A stretch of DNA of 30,797 nucleotides from a virus. The DNA is taken from positions 1 through 30,797 of IMG/VR virus record IMGVR_UViG_3300021335_002050. One strand, given 5' to 3'. This document shows, one piece after another, positions 19,118-26,825 of this stretch; position 1 is the first letter of the stretch, and every line of letters begins with the position of its first letter. The notes beneath the pieces were generated by a model that had not been told where the DNA came from, searched no databases, and saw nothing but the letters and a program-made list of their open reading frames with translations. The position numbers and the translations under genes were made by a program.

Positions 19118-19742
19118 TAGAGTTTTATATGCAGCCCATGGGATAGACGGGTGGATTTATGACACTTTTTTTTCTAACACAGAAAAAGGTTATTTTGTAG
19201 ATATTGGGGCCCATCATCCTACTAGAGGTAATAATACTTATTTTTTTGAACAATTAGGATGGGAAGGAATATGTTTTGAACCCCTCCCTGAATTAGCAGC
19301 ACAACTCTCTTTAGAAAGAAAATGTACTGTAGTAAAAAAAGCTTTATCTGATACCCCTGGGGTGTTTTCATTTTTCCAAATAAAAGGTGTTTCTGAGGTT
19401 TTAAGTGGGCTTGAAGATAAATTTGATCAAACTTCCATAGCTAGAATAAATAAAGAAATAGAAGAACATAACCAAGATTATGACTATATAGAAGTAGAAT
19501 GTTCTTTATTTGAAGATGAAGTTACTACCACAGAAATAGATTTATTGTCTATTGATGTAGAGGGTGCAGAATTAGATATCCTAAAAACTATAGATTTTGA
19601 TAAGTATTTTATTAAAGTTATGATAGTAGAATTTAACCACCCCAATCCCCCTCTTTTGTCTTTTATCGAAGAGAAGGAGTTCTCAGTAGTTGCCCGAAAA
19701 GGAGTAGATATTATATTTAAAAATAATTCCTATGTATATTAA
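19110..19742 (+). CDS. FkbM-family methyltransferase
   Basis: 210 residues. GYFVDIGAHHPTRGNNTYFFEQLGWEGICFEPLP (about 27-60) is the SAM site with the EP acidic end. IDLLSIDVEGAELDILKTIDF (about 144-164) is the canonical FkbM IDVEG motif. VMIVEFNHPN follows. This is the most orthodox of the three FkbM genes in the cluster. It probably O-methylates a sugar of the growing glycan. The next gene overlaps by 11 bases. Confidence 0.88.
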   Translation: MSDRVLYAAHGIDGWIYDTFFSNTEKGYFVDIGAHHPTRGNNTYFFEQLGWEGICFEPLPELAAQLSLERKCTVVKKALSDTPGVFSFFQIKGVSEVLSGLEDKFDQTSIARINKEIEEHNQDYDYIEVECSLFEDEVTTTEIDLLSIDVEGAELDILKTIDFDKYFIKVMIVEFNHPNPPLLSFIEEKEFSVVARKGVDIIFKNNSYVY

Positions 19743-20550
19743 ATCTAGTTTTATATCAAAAGAAAAATTTGAACAACAATTTTTCCCCTTAAGAGAAATC
19801 CCTTTCAGTTTTTTCTTTGACTGTATCCCTACAGAAGAAGAATTAAAAATTAACCCTATCAACATATATGCTCATGATGAACCTAATGAGTATTTTGGAC
19901 ATCATAATTGGGTACTTAACAATCACCAAAAATTTGATTTAGTTTTAACTTGGAGTGAGCAAATATTAAAAACTTGTCCTAATTCTCAACTTTTATTATA
20001 TGGTGAGTCTTGGGTAAATGATGAGAAAGAAATAAATAAAAAAGTAAAAAAAGAATTTGATATATCTTTTATTAGGGGAAATAAACTTCAATCATATGGC
20101 CATCAAATTCGACACCAAGTTTTTAATAGGGAAAATGAAATTAATATCCCTAAAAGGTTTTATGCTTCAACTAAAGAAGATCCTGAAAAAGGATGGATAG
20201 CTAGCAAGTTAATGGCCCACCAACCCTCTATGTTTTCTTTTATAGTAGAAAATACTAGTCATCATAATTACTTTACAGAAAAGATAACTGATTGTATAAT
20301 ATTAAAAACCATCCCAGTCTATTGGGGTTGTACTAATATAGAAGAATATTACAATATTGATGGTATAGTACAAGTGTATAGTGATGATGATGCTATAAAT
20401 AAAATTAACTCTTTAACTCCTGAGTTTTATAATGAAAGGCTAGATGTTATAGAAGAGAATTGGAAAAAAGCTATTGGATATTCTAATTATATAGAAAGAA
20501 TATATTTGGAAATAAAAAAAGTTTTTGAATTTAATAACTTAATCAAATGA
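19732..20550 (+). CDS. GT10-like fucosyltransferase
   Basis: 272 residues. FSFIVENTSHHNYFTEKITDCIILKTIPVYWGC (about 168-200) matches the alpha-1,3/1,4-fucosyltransferase signature (ENS...YvTEK...gtiPVyxG) that binds GDP-fucose. AHDEPNEYF and FDLVLTWSEQIL upstream fit the N-terminal half. Shorter than eukaryotic members but near bacterial ones. With GT11 at 17251 it makes a second GDP-deoxyhexose-type transferase in the cluster. Cytoplasmic; ends in ATGA overlap with the next gene. Confidence 0.8.
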   Translation: MYIKSSFISKEKFEQQFFPLREIPFSFFFDCIPTEEELKINPINIYAHDEPNEYFGHHNWVLNNHQKFDLVLTWSEQILKTCPNSQLLLYGESWVNDEKEINKKVKKEFDISFIRGNKLQSYGHQIRHQVFNRENEINIPKRFYASTKEDPEKGWIASKLMAHQPSMFSFIVENTSHHNYFTEKITDCIILKTIPVYWGCTNIEEYYNIDGIVQVYSDDDAINKINSLTPEFYNERLDVIEENWKKAIGYSNYIERIYLEIKKVFEFNNLIK

Positions 20551-21422
20551 AAAAAACCCAAATTGTAATACATGTAATGCCTTCAGAGATTGAAGATTTT
20601 ACAGAAACTATCAATCACCTTTATAGGGCTTCTCAGTACCTAAAAAGTAAAGATTGGGTTTCTATTTATGCTACTTTAAATTTATCCCCTGAGTTAATAA
20701 ATTGGGAAAATAGTTTACTTGATTCTAAATTTTTTATAGATAAATTTAATTTGCTTAAAACTAAATGTGAATGGGCCCAAGAAGTTAAATTTGAGTTAAT
20801 AGAGGACAATTCAATATTAGGTACTACTTCTCAAAAACGTAAAGCTATAACCCAAAATTATGACCAATATATATTTTTAGATTGTGACATAGCTTTCCCT
20901 GAGATGTTGCTTAAATATATGTTAGAAACTAGTTATCAAGTTGAAGGTAAATATTTTATTACCCCCCAAACTGTTAAATTATGGGACAATACATGGGATG
21001 TATTAGTACATAAAAACTTCAGAGAAAAAAAATATGGATATGAAAAAACCCACCCCCCTCATCAAACCTATTCCCAGATAGTAGAAGAAGCTAATATAAA
21101 AATTTCTCCTTATTTTAAATTTGGGTGTGGGTGGTTCACATTGTATTCTAAAGAAATATTAAATTTTATAGGTATTCCAAATTGGTTAGGACATTATGGA
21201 CCTGAGGATACTTTTTTAATGTTGGCTTCTCAAAATGCTATAACTCAAAACTATGATATTAAACAGTATATAATTGAGGGGTGTTATGTTTCTGAAAATT
21301 ATGTAAATAGAGAATTTCCTTATAAAGAAAAGTTAAGTGTAAATAATTTAAAACAACTTTTTAGGGATGAAGCAGAATCCCACTTTTATAATGAACTCAA
21401 TAAATTTAAACAAAGCTTATAA
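20547..21422 (+). CDS. GT-A-fold glycosyltransferase
   Basis: 291 residues. SQKRKAITQNYDQYIFLDCDIAFPE places a DxD metal site at D112-x-D114 after the nucleotide-binding strands. FKFGCGWFTLYSKEIL and HYGPEDTFLM near the C-terminus fit a GT2-related catalytic base region (ED). The specific family is not clear to me. It is the last of a tightly overlapping block; a 53-base AT-rich gap follows. Confidence 0.72.
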   Translation: MKKTQIVIHVMPSEIEDFTETINHLYRASQYLKSKDWVSIYATLNLSPELINWENSLLDSKFFIDKFNLLKTKCEWAQEVKFELIEDNSILGTTSQKRKAITQNYDQYIFLDCDIAFPEMLLKYMLETSYQVEGKYFITPQTVKLWDNTWDVLVHKNFREKKYGYEKTHPPHQTYSQIVEEANIKISPYFKFGCGWFTLYSKEILNFIGIPNWLGHYGPEDTFLMLASQNAITQNYDIKQYIIEGCYVSENYVNREFPYKEKLSVNNLKQLFRDEAESHFYNELNKFKQSL

Positions 21423-21475
21423 ATGCTTTAATAGAAGAAAAGATTAAAAAATGTTATTAACATAATGTACGAGCA

Positions 21476-22408
21476 ATGAAAAAATATATAGTTACAACAA
21501 CAATTAATAAACCTACTTTAGCCACACTTAGATTTTGCCAAATAGCTAAAGAAAAAAACTGGGTATTTATTATAGTAGGGGATACAAAAACCCCACATGA
21601 AGAATATCATAAGTTAGAAAATTCTCATGTTATATACCTTACTCCTAACCAACAAGAAGAATTATATCCTGAGTTAAGTGAAACCATAGGATGGAAAAGT
21701 ATTCAACGTAGAAATATAGGATTTGTATATGCTTATGATCAAGGGGCAGACGTAGTAGCTACTATTGATGATGATAATATTCCTTATGATAATTGGGGGG
21801 ATGATCTTTTAGTGGGGGAAGAAGTAGAAATTGATGTTTATGAACATAAGGAGTTTATAGTATTTGACCCTATTTCTCCTACTAACCATAATGATTTATG
21901 GCACAGGGGTTATCCTATAGAGTTAGTACCTGAAAAGAATAATATTGAGTACAAAGGTAAAAGACTACGCAAGGTTTTAATTCAAGCCGACTTTTGGGAT
22001 GGTGACCCTGATATTGATGCATTATGTCGTCTAAGTAAAATGCCTGTGTGTAAATTTGATCAATTTAAACCTTTTGGTAGCCCTGATATAGCCCCATTTA
22101 ATTCACAAAACACTTTCTTATCGCGTGAAGTAATCCCCTATTATGCAGTATTACCCCATGCTGGTAGAATGGATGATATTTGGGGGGCATATATAGTACA
22201 ACATTATTTCCCACGTTCAGTAGTATATAATAAAGCAACAGTTTATCAGGATAGGAATGAACAAGACTTAGTTACTAATTTAGAAAATGAAGTAATAGGG
22301 TATAGAAACACTCTTAATCTTATTAATGATTTAAAAAATTATTATGGTTATTTACCTAAAGCGTCCCAAAAGTTTTGGGATGTTTACAGAAAACAATTTA
22401 CCCAATGA
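21476..22408 (+). CDS. STELLO/DUF288-like glycosyltransferase
   Basis: 310 residues. WKSIQRRNIGFVYAYDQGADVVATIDDDNIPY (about 73-104) has the RKNxGYLYA...DDDN pattern I associate with STELLO/DUF288 and reversibly glycosylated protein-type GT-A enzymes; DDD at 98-100 should bind metal and NDP-sugar. AGRMDDIWGAYIVQ later supplies the conserved D-D-IW segment. Possibly a glycosyltransferase or pyranose mutase-like enzyme. Its last bases overlap the following GT2 gene (ATGA). Confidence 0.7.
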   Translation: MKKYIVTTTINKPTLATLRFCQIAKEKNWVFIIVGDTKTPHEEYHKLENSHVIYLTPNQQEELYPELSETIGWKSIQRRNIGFVYAYDQGADVVATIDDDNIPYDNWGDDLLVGEEVEIDVYEHKEFIVFDPISPTNHNDLWHRGYPIELVPEKNNIEYKGKRLRKVLIQADFWDGDPDIDALCRLSKMPVCKFDQFKPFGSPDIAPFNSQNTFLSREVIPYYAVLPHAGRMDDIWGAYIVQHYFPRSVVYNKATVYQDRNEQDLVTNLENEVIGYRNTLNLINDLKNYYGYLPKASQKFWDVYRKQFTQ

Positions 22409-23274
22409 AAATATCAGCAGTTATAGTATCTCGTAATGACAATTATGGAGGCCATTTAAATGAAAGGGCAACATACTGTTTTAACTCAGCAATTGAAACA
22501 TATGATGAAGTAATTTATGTTGATTGGAATTCCCCTACCCATAGTTTATTATATGATATAAAAGATAATGTAAAGTTTAAAGGTAATTTTAAACACATAG
22601 TTATACCCCCTAGTGCCGCTTTTAACCTTACAGATGGGGATGAACATGCCCAAAAGTGTTGCGAAGTTCTTGCTAGAAATATAGGTTTAAGAAGAGCAAC
22701 AGGGGATTGGTTACTTTCTACTAATATAGATATAATCCACCCAAAAAGGAAGGAATTAGAAAACATATTAAATTCTTTAGATCAAAATACCTTTTACACA
22801 ATTAGTAGAAGACATGCCGATTGGGATATGATAAAATCTTTCCATGGGGGTGAAGTATTATTTAATGAGTGGGAATCCCTTAGAGACCATTTAATAGATT
22901 CCTCTGAGGAAAGGCATTTTGAAGAAACTACGGGTAATGGTGATGATTATAGTATAATTAACTGTTGTGGGGATTACCAAATTGCCCCTAGAAATGTGTG
23001 GGAAAGTATTAGGGGATTTGAAGAAGAACTTATTTATCCTTTATATGCTGACACTAATATCCAAAAGAAAGCAGTTATGCATGGGTTTGGATTGAAGGCT
23101 ATTTATAATCCTGCTTTATTCCATATTGATCACGGGAAAGGTGGAGGAGGTTTCCTAACAGGAGTTAACAAAAAATGCAACGATTTTTACAGAGCAATCC
23201 CCTACCAACAAAAAACAGAAAACCCAGATACCTGGGGGTTCTCAGATATTGATATAGAATACGAAGTGTTTTAA
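22405..23274 (+). CDS. GT2-like glycosyltransferase
   Basis: 289 residues from the ATG at 22405, which overlaps the upstream stop as ATGA; an ATG at 22375 in the same frame would bury 10 extra residues in the upstream gene. KISAVIVSRNDNYG is the first GT2 strand. ARNIGLRRATGDWLLSTNIDIIHP (about 87-110) is the donor region with D-x-D-like NID. GFEEELIYPLYADTNIQKKAVMHG matches the C-terminal helix of galactosyltransferase-type GT2. Last gene of the glycan cluster; an 11-base gap with TAATATTTAT follows. Confidence 0.82.
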   Translation: MKISAVIVSRNDNYGGHLNERATYCFNSAIETYDEVIYVDWNSPTHSLLYDIKDNVKFKGNFKHIVIPPSAAFNLTDGDEHAQKCCEVLARNIGLRRATGDWLLSTNIDIIHPKRKELENILNSLDQNTFYTISRRHADWDMIKSFHGGEVLFNEWESLRDHLIDSSEERHFEETTGNGDDYSIINCCGDYQIAPRNVWESIRGFEEELIYPLYADTNIQKKAVMHGFGLKAIYNPALFHIDHGKGGGGFLTGVNKKCNDFYRAIPYQQKTENPDTWGFSDIDIEYEVF

Positions 23275-23285
23275 TATTTATAACC

Positions 23286-23633
23286 ATGGGCAAGGAAAAT
23301 AAAAAACGTGAAATCCTTTCTGTAGAAATACTTTATGATGATAAAGAGGATTTAGATGTATTAACTGAATCTGAGGATTTCCGCAAACTATTATTTGATG
23401 AAGTTGTGGTTGGGATAGAAGAAGCATTAGAAACTAACTTTTCCCAAGCTAAAGTAATCTATATACCTAATCTAGAATGTTCTGTAATTATATATAGACG
23501 TAATTTTAAAGTTGCTATTGAAAAAATCATAGGGTTTTATGAACAACAAGAGGATTATAAAAAATGTGCAGAACTAGTTAAGTTAAAAAATAAAGTTAAT
23601 GGGACAACGAAAGGAAATAAAGGAAATACTTGA
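23286..23633 (+). CDS. hypothetical protein, paralogue of the 24785 gene
   Basis: 115 residues. Two predicted parts: a charged N-terminal half (REILSVEILYDDKEDLD) and a helical C-terminal end (AIEKIIGFYEQQEDYKKCAELVKLKNKV). The latter aligns by eye with DILETNLAHYEREEEYEDCTKITKAINYL in the protein at 24785, suggesting distant duplication. No known domain. Its end overlaps the next gene by 35 bases, and its start is preceded by TAATATTTAT 4 nt upstream. Confidence 0.65.
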   Translation: MGKENKKREILSVEILYDDKEDLDVLTESEDFRKLLFDEVVVGIEEALETNFSQAKVIYIPNLECSVIIYRRNFKVAIEKIIGFYEQQEDYKKCAELVKLKNKVNGTTKGNKGNT

Positions 23634-24027
23634 ATCTATTTTAGGAACCCCTGTTCATTTTACTAGTGATAAAGTAGATGAAGAAACTAAAATAAAAAAT
23701 GAGTTTGTTCGTATAATAGATTTATTTGAAGAAGCTTGGCAACGTCAACATAAGTTGTTTGACCAATTTAAAATAGATATAGCATCCATAGATGATATAT
23801 ATTTTCAAGTCATAGAAAGTTTAGTACATTTTTGCTTTGAACCTGTAGCTGCAGAAGCTATATTGTTTTATGTTTATACTAGATTTGAAGATGGTAAAGA
23901 AGTAGTACCTTTTTTAGATGATGAAGGGGTAGAACATCTTTTTAATACTAAAGAAGAATTATGGGAGTACTTAGTGGATTTAAAAGTAAAAATAGATAAA
24001 AATGCCCAAGGCAAAACCCCTAAGTAA
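23599..24027 (+). CDS. hypothetical phage protein
   Basis: 142 residues, mostly helical by composition, with LFEEAWQRQHKLFDQFKIDIASIDDIYFQVIESLV and FCFEPVAAEAILFYVYTRFEDG. Not recognised. The 35-base overlap with the upstream gene and 26-base overlap with the downstream gene support its reality as a coupled gene. Confidence 0.62.
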   Translation: MGQRKEIKEILESILGTPVHFTSDKVDEETKIKNEFVRIIDLFEEAWQRQHKLFDQFKIDIASIDDIYFQVIESLVHFCFEPVAAEAILFYVYTRFEDGKEVVPFLDDEGVEHLFNTKEELWEYLVDLKVKIDKNAQGKTPK

Positions 24028-24628
24028 ACAACAGATACAAGCAGCTATGAATAAGACTATGTCTAATCGTGCTGCAGCTCGTTATTTAGGTGTTTCCTAT
24101 ATTCACTACAAAAAATGGGCTAAAAACTATGAAGCCACTGAAGAGGGCTACCCAGATCTATTTGAACAGCACAAAAATCAAGCAGGTAAAGGTATACCTA
24201 AATTTTTAAATGGTAGCGTAAAACAACCTGCTGTATTAGATATTATAGAAGGTAGAGTTGATAGTTCCCATTTCTCAGCTGCAAAAATCCGTGAAAGGAT
24301 GATAGGGGAAGGTTATTTAAATGATTGTTGTTCAAATTGCTCGTTTAATGAACGTAGGGTGTTAGATTATAAAGTTCCGCTAATAATGAACTTTAAAGAC
24401 GATAATAAAAAAAATTATAAATTAGATAATGTAGAACTCCTTTGTTATAATTGTTATTTTTTACTAGTTGGAGATATATTTAGTAACAAACAAGTCCAAA
24501 CAATGGAAGAACATAAACCAGTTAATGAAGGTAAAGTAGATTGGGAAATTGATGATTACCATCTACAACGTTTAAAAGAGCTAGGACTTGGAGATGAAGA
24601 CGAATTAGACTTGATATCTAGAATATGA
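24002..24628 (+). CDS. HTH protein with a degenerate HNH/zinc-finger domain
   Basis: 208 residues. A helix-turn-helix at about 18-40 (MSNRAAARYLGVSYIHYKKWAK) is followed by an HNH-like region: C110, C113, then LIMNFKDDNKKNYKLDNVELLCYNCYF with C148 and C151. The spacing and LDNVELLCYNC match HNH endonucleases, but the catalytic His (normally LxLDHxNG) is absent (MNFKDD) and the final H of NCH is Y. The four cysteines could still hold zinc. Best read as a homing-type HNH nuclease that became a DNA-binding regulator, although residual activity is possible. Confidence 0.7.
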   Translation: MPKAKPLSKQQIQAAMNKTMSNRAAARYLGVSYIHYKKWAKNYEATEEGYPDLFEQHKNQAGKGIPKFLNGSVKQPAVLDIIEGRVDSSHFSAAKIRERMIGEGYLNDCCSNCSFNERRVLDYKVPLIMNFKDDNKKNYKLDNVELLCYNCYFLLVGDIFSNKQVQTMEEHKPVNEGKVDWEIDDYHLQRLKELGLGDEDELDLISRI

Positions 24629-24783
24629 AACGTAAAAGAAAACATCAAAAGCTAGTAGATGATTATGATGCTCAAAAACGAAAGCATCTTGAAAAGCTTG
24701 CGACAAAAAGCTTGGAGAATGACGAAAAGATGCTTAAATTCAAGTCAAAACAAATAAAAGGAGATTACCTTGATCTATTTTGA
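24625..24783 (+). CDS. tiny lysine-rich protein
   Basis: 52 residues starting at the ATG that overlaps the previous stop (ATGA). Very basic at the N-terminus (KRKRKHQK) and helical, with nine or more lysines downstream; probably binds nucleic acid, but nothing specific is visible. The overlap structure and in-frame stop before the next gene support translation. Confidence 0.55.
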   Translation: MKRKRKHQKLVDDYDAQKRKHLEKLATKSLENDEKMLKFKSKQIKGDYLDLF

Positions 24784-24784
24784 T

Positions 24785-25096
24785 ATGCCTTATGTAAAAC
24801 ACATAAAAGTAGCAACGTATGAGGAATTCCTCAACATGGCTAAGACTAAGGACTTTACCCTTGCTAAAGGCATTGTGGAAAAAGTATTAAGTAATTTAGA
24901 TACTAAAGAAGAATCAATTCCCGTGTTCGAAGTTGAAGTGGAAGAAGAAGGAACTGTTTATACCTTATCTATGGAAACAGATGAATTTATTGATATTTTA
25001 GAAACAAACTTGGCTCATTATGAGCGTGAAGAAGAGTATGAAGATTGTACAAAAATTACTAAAGCAATAAACTATTTAAAATCAAAAAATGGCTAG
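24785..25096 (+). CDS. hypothetical protein, paralogue of the 23286 gene
   Basis: 103 residues from the ATG at 24785; a TTG at 24770 would add five residues. AKTKDFTLAKGIVEKVLSNL, then an acidic beta stretch (FEVEVEEEGTVYTLSMETDEF), then a helix LETNLAHYEREEEYEDCTKI. The helix resembles the end of the protein at 23286. Function unknown. The next tiny gene overlaps its last 8 bases. Confidence 0.65.
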   Translation: MPYVKHIKVATYEEFLNMAKTKDFTLAKGIVEKVLSNLDTKEESIPVFEVEVEEEGTVYTLSMETDEFIDILETNLAHYEREEEYEDCTKITKAINYLKSKNG

Positions 25097-25229
25097 AAAA
25101 ATTGGAGCACTCAGCTTCGAACCCAGTAATGACAAAGTGAACCGTCCTGGTGTTCACGCTAAAACAAAAACCAGTAAAAACAAAAAATCTAAAAATTATA
25201 AAAAAGCCTATAGAGGCCAAGGAAGATGA
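25089..25229 (+). CDS. tiny conserved basic protein ending in KNYKKAYRGQGR
   Basis: 46 residues, extremely basic. The pattern RPGVHAKTKTSKNKKSKNYKK...YRGQGR is one I know from small proteins carried by many T4-like phages, function unknown. No ORF-length evidence alone would support it, but overlap with both neighbours (8 bases before, ATGA after) and this pattern do. Probably an RNA- or DNA-binding protein. Confidence 0.65.
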   Translation: MARKIGALSFEPSNDKVNRPGVHAKTKTSKNKKSKNYKKAYRGQGR

Positions 25230-25399
25230 GTAAAAACAGCCCCCACCAAAGGTTGAAAGCATTCCAAGATTGGGATCGTTTTATGGAGTATGAATCCCCT
25301 GCTTATAAGGAACGCAAGAAGAAAAAACCTAAAAAACCAGGATATCTCCCCCCAGATGAGGAAGATCTCCAAGATTACTACAGTGGTAAACGTAAGTGA
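25226..25399 (+). CDS. tiny charged protein
   Basis: 57 residues from the ATG overlapping the upstream stop. RLKAFQDWDRFMEYESPAY, then a run of lysines (ERKKKKPKKPG), then acidic DEEDLQDYY. Unrecognised. A longer frame at 25290 overlaps it out of phase; I favour this one for the first 100 bases because of the ATGA coupling. Confidence 0.5.
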   Translation: MSKNSPHQRLKAFQDWDRFMEYESPAYKERKKKKPKKPGYLPPDEEDLQDYYSGKRK

Positions 25400-25667
25400 T
25401 TCCCAAATAGTAACAGCTAAGCAAGCTATGAAGGCTATGTCTGATGAAGATTTAGCCTTTGTAGCTACTTACTACCCCATGATGCTTAATAGTATGTGTA
25501 TGATGATTACTTTAGAGGACCAATTAGAAAAGGAAGATAAAGAAGTCAGTCATAAAATTGTCATAGCAAAATCGAGGAAGCCTAAAAATTTATTCTTATA
25601 TTTATGGAATAAGTTTAAGCAATGGCAATTTTTCAAATTTGGGAAGACGGGAAATACCGAGAGGTAA
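25383..25667 (+). CDS. small hypothetical protein (GTG or internal ATG start)
   Basis: 94 residues if the GTG at 25383 is used (MVNVSDSQIVTAKQAMKAMSDED); an ATG at 25428 is an alternative. The frame is open back to an ATG at 25290, but that part runs through the previous gene and has poor composition. The middle is helical with many Met (PMMLNSMCMMITLEDQLEKE). The end is aromatic and basic (LYLWNKFKQWQFFKFGK). Function unknown. Confidence 0.5.
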   Translation: MVNVSDSQIVTAKQAMKAMSDEDLAFVATYYPMMLNSMCMMITLEDQLEKEDKEVSHKIVIAKSRKPKNLFLYLWNKFKQWQFFKFGKTGNTER

Positions 25668-26050
25668 TACAGGAATCTTCACAGTTTAAGTATAAACCTA
25701 AAGGACACAAGTTTGTGAATGTGCAACGCTTGACGTACGAGCATGAACATAGTTGGATGCCGCCTTCACTCATAGTGAATAATGGTAAAAAATACATTAT
25801 CCCTAATTGGGTAGAGGTGCATCCTGAAACTAAACTAAGTGACATTAAATGGGAACGTCCTGAGGTTAAGCCAAAAGAGCCAAATATGGTAGTTATGGAG
25901 TTTACTTCTAAGAGTAATCCTGATATTACCTATGAGGCACGTAAGGTGACTTTACCCACTGGAAAAATTACATTTAGCTGTAACTGCCCAGGTGTTTGGA
26001 GATCGAAAACTAGAGAGTGTAAACATATTAAAGAACTAAAAAATGCGTAA
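25622..26050 (+). CDS. SWIM-type zinc-finger protein
   Basis: 142 residues. The C-terminal C120-x-C122...C133-x-H135 (FSCNCPGVWRSKTRECKHI) is the SWIM finger, CxCx(n)CxH, used to bind DNA or protein. The rest has beta-rich segments with many Trp and Pro (SWMPPSLIVNNGKKYIIPNWVEV). Small SWIM proteins are common in phages of this type; roles are unknown. It overlaps the upstream gene by 46 bases and the downstream one by 8. Confidence 0.8.
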   Translation: MAIFQIWEDGKYREVIQESSQFKYKPKGHKFVNVQRLTYEHEHSWMPPSLIVNNGKKYIIPNWVEVHPETKLSDIKWERPEVKPKEPNMVVMEFTSKSNPDITYEARKVTLPTGKITFSCNCPGVWRSKTRECKHIKELKNA

Positions 26051-26357
26051 TCACAACAATCGCCGCCGTAAGCGGAACTACCATGGTAGGATGGCTGAAC
26101 TAGCCTATGCTATGATTACTGGAAATGCTGAAGCTGTTGCTAGGCATTATAAAGAGGCAGTACGTTATGGCGGAAAAATGGACCGCCGTGACTGCGAGGA
26201 GTTCATGAGGGAGTTCCGTGGTGAGATGGAGGACCGAGTCCCTAGCAAACAACAGGTTGCTGTTGGTAAGGAAAAAGTCAAGCGGAACCGTGAGTTGCGT
26301 GAATTGGAAAGGCAGTTGGGTATTGAGCCTAAAAAAGGAAGAAAACGGTCATCTTAA
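26043..26357 (+). CDS. hypothetical basic protein
   Basis: 104 residues, strongly basic at both ends (RNHNNRRRKRNYHGR, KKGRKRSS) with a helical middle (MAELAYAMITGNAEAVARHYKEAVRYGGKMDRRDCEEFMREF). Possibly a nucleic-acid-binding protein. It is followed by promoter P3, whose upstream box lies inside the last codons (26348-26357). Confidence 0.62.
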   Translation: MRNHNNRRRKRNYHGRMAELAYAMITGNAEAVARHYKEAVRYGGKMDRRDCEEFMREFRGEMEDRVPSKQQVAVGKEKVKRNRELRELERQLGIEPKKGRKRSS

Positions 26358-26402
26358 AGTCATCCCAAAATGTGGGATCCTGAAACCCAGTTCGTATATT
26401 CA
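26348..26402 (+). promoter_or_regulatory. promoter P3 with upstream GTCAT boxes, before the tRNA cluster
   Basis: TGTG at 26371-26374, 20 bp, TATATTCA at 26395-26402. Upstream are GTCAT at 26348 and again at 26359, 11 bp apart, and an inverted repeat ATCCCA-aaatg-TGGGAT (26362-26378). TCCTGAA then 6 bp then TTCGTATATT. The same layout, at identical spacings, is found at 30629-30683. It should drive the small gene at 26441 and the tRNA cluster. Confidence 0.68.
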
Positions 26403-26440
26403 TGGGGTAAGGTTGAGAAAGAAACAAAAAACAAATTGAT

Positions 26441-26575
26441 ATGTGGCTTGACGATTATGTGCATTACGAAGTAGCTAAAGCGATGGTGATCCAAGACATC
26501 ATGAGTGAACGTGAAGAAACTAATAAGCGTAAAGAAACATTTAGAGAATATTGGGAACGAACCAGAGGTAATTAA
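26441..26575 (+). CDS. tiny protein between promoter P3 and tRNA-Leu
   Basis: 44 residues, beginning MWLDDYVHYEVAKAM and ending REYWERTRGN. Helical and charged, unrecognised. It lies about 40 nt after the -7 box of P3, so it would be the first gene of the transcript that also carries the tRNAs. Confidence 0.5.
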   Translation: MWLDDYVHYEVAKAMVIQDIMSEREETNKRKETFREYWERTRGN

Positions 26576-26581
26576 TAGAAT

Positions 26582-26667
26582 GCCCGGGTGGTGGAATTGG
26601 TAGACACGACGGACTTAAAATCCGTTTCGCCGAACGGTGAGTGCGGGTTCGAGCCCCGCCCCGGGTA
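26582..26667 (+). tRNA. tRNA-Leu (anticodon UAA)
   Basis: Full cloverleaf of 86 nt: acceptor GCCCGGG/CCCGGGT, anticodon loop CTTAAAA, long variable arm, T arm GCGGG-TTCGAGC-CCCGC. It reads UUA. No CCA in the gene. Close in sequence to E. coli tRNA-Leu. Confidence 0.95.
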
Positions 26668-26677
26668 CAAAAGATAT

Positions 26678-26751
26678 GCTCCCTTAGCTCAGCTGGATAG
26701 AGCAACAGCCTTCTAAGCTGTGGGTCACAGGTTCAAATCCTGTAGGGAGTA
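26678..26751 (+). tRNA. tRNA-Arg (anticodon UCU)
   Basis: 74 nt: acceptor GCTCCCT/AGGGAGT, anticodon stem ACAGC/GCTGT with loop CTTCTAA, T arm ACAGG-TTCAAAT-CCTGT. It reads AGA. CCA not encoded. Confidence 0.95.
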
Positions 26752-26825
26752 CTAGGTTCTTTACATACTGAAATAAATAGCATTCGCTGATGACGTCACT
26801 GCGTAATAAAATGACGCACCAATAT
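26752..26825 (+). other. spacer with a short hairpin
   Basis: No tRNA. It contains CGTCA (26794-26798) able to pair with TGACG (26812-26816), next to CTGATGA. Function unknown; possibly a processing site between tRNAs. Confidence 0.4.

Noticed and set aside
26787-26816. Possible hammerhead ribozyme: CTGATGA followed by a CGTCA/TGACG stem
   Set aside because: The GAAA that must follow stem II is absent (CACC is found) and no stems I and III can be formed around it.
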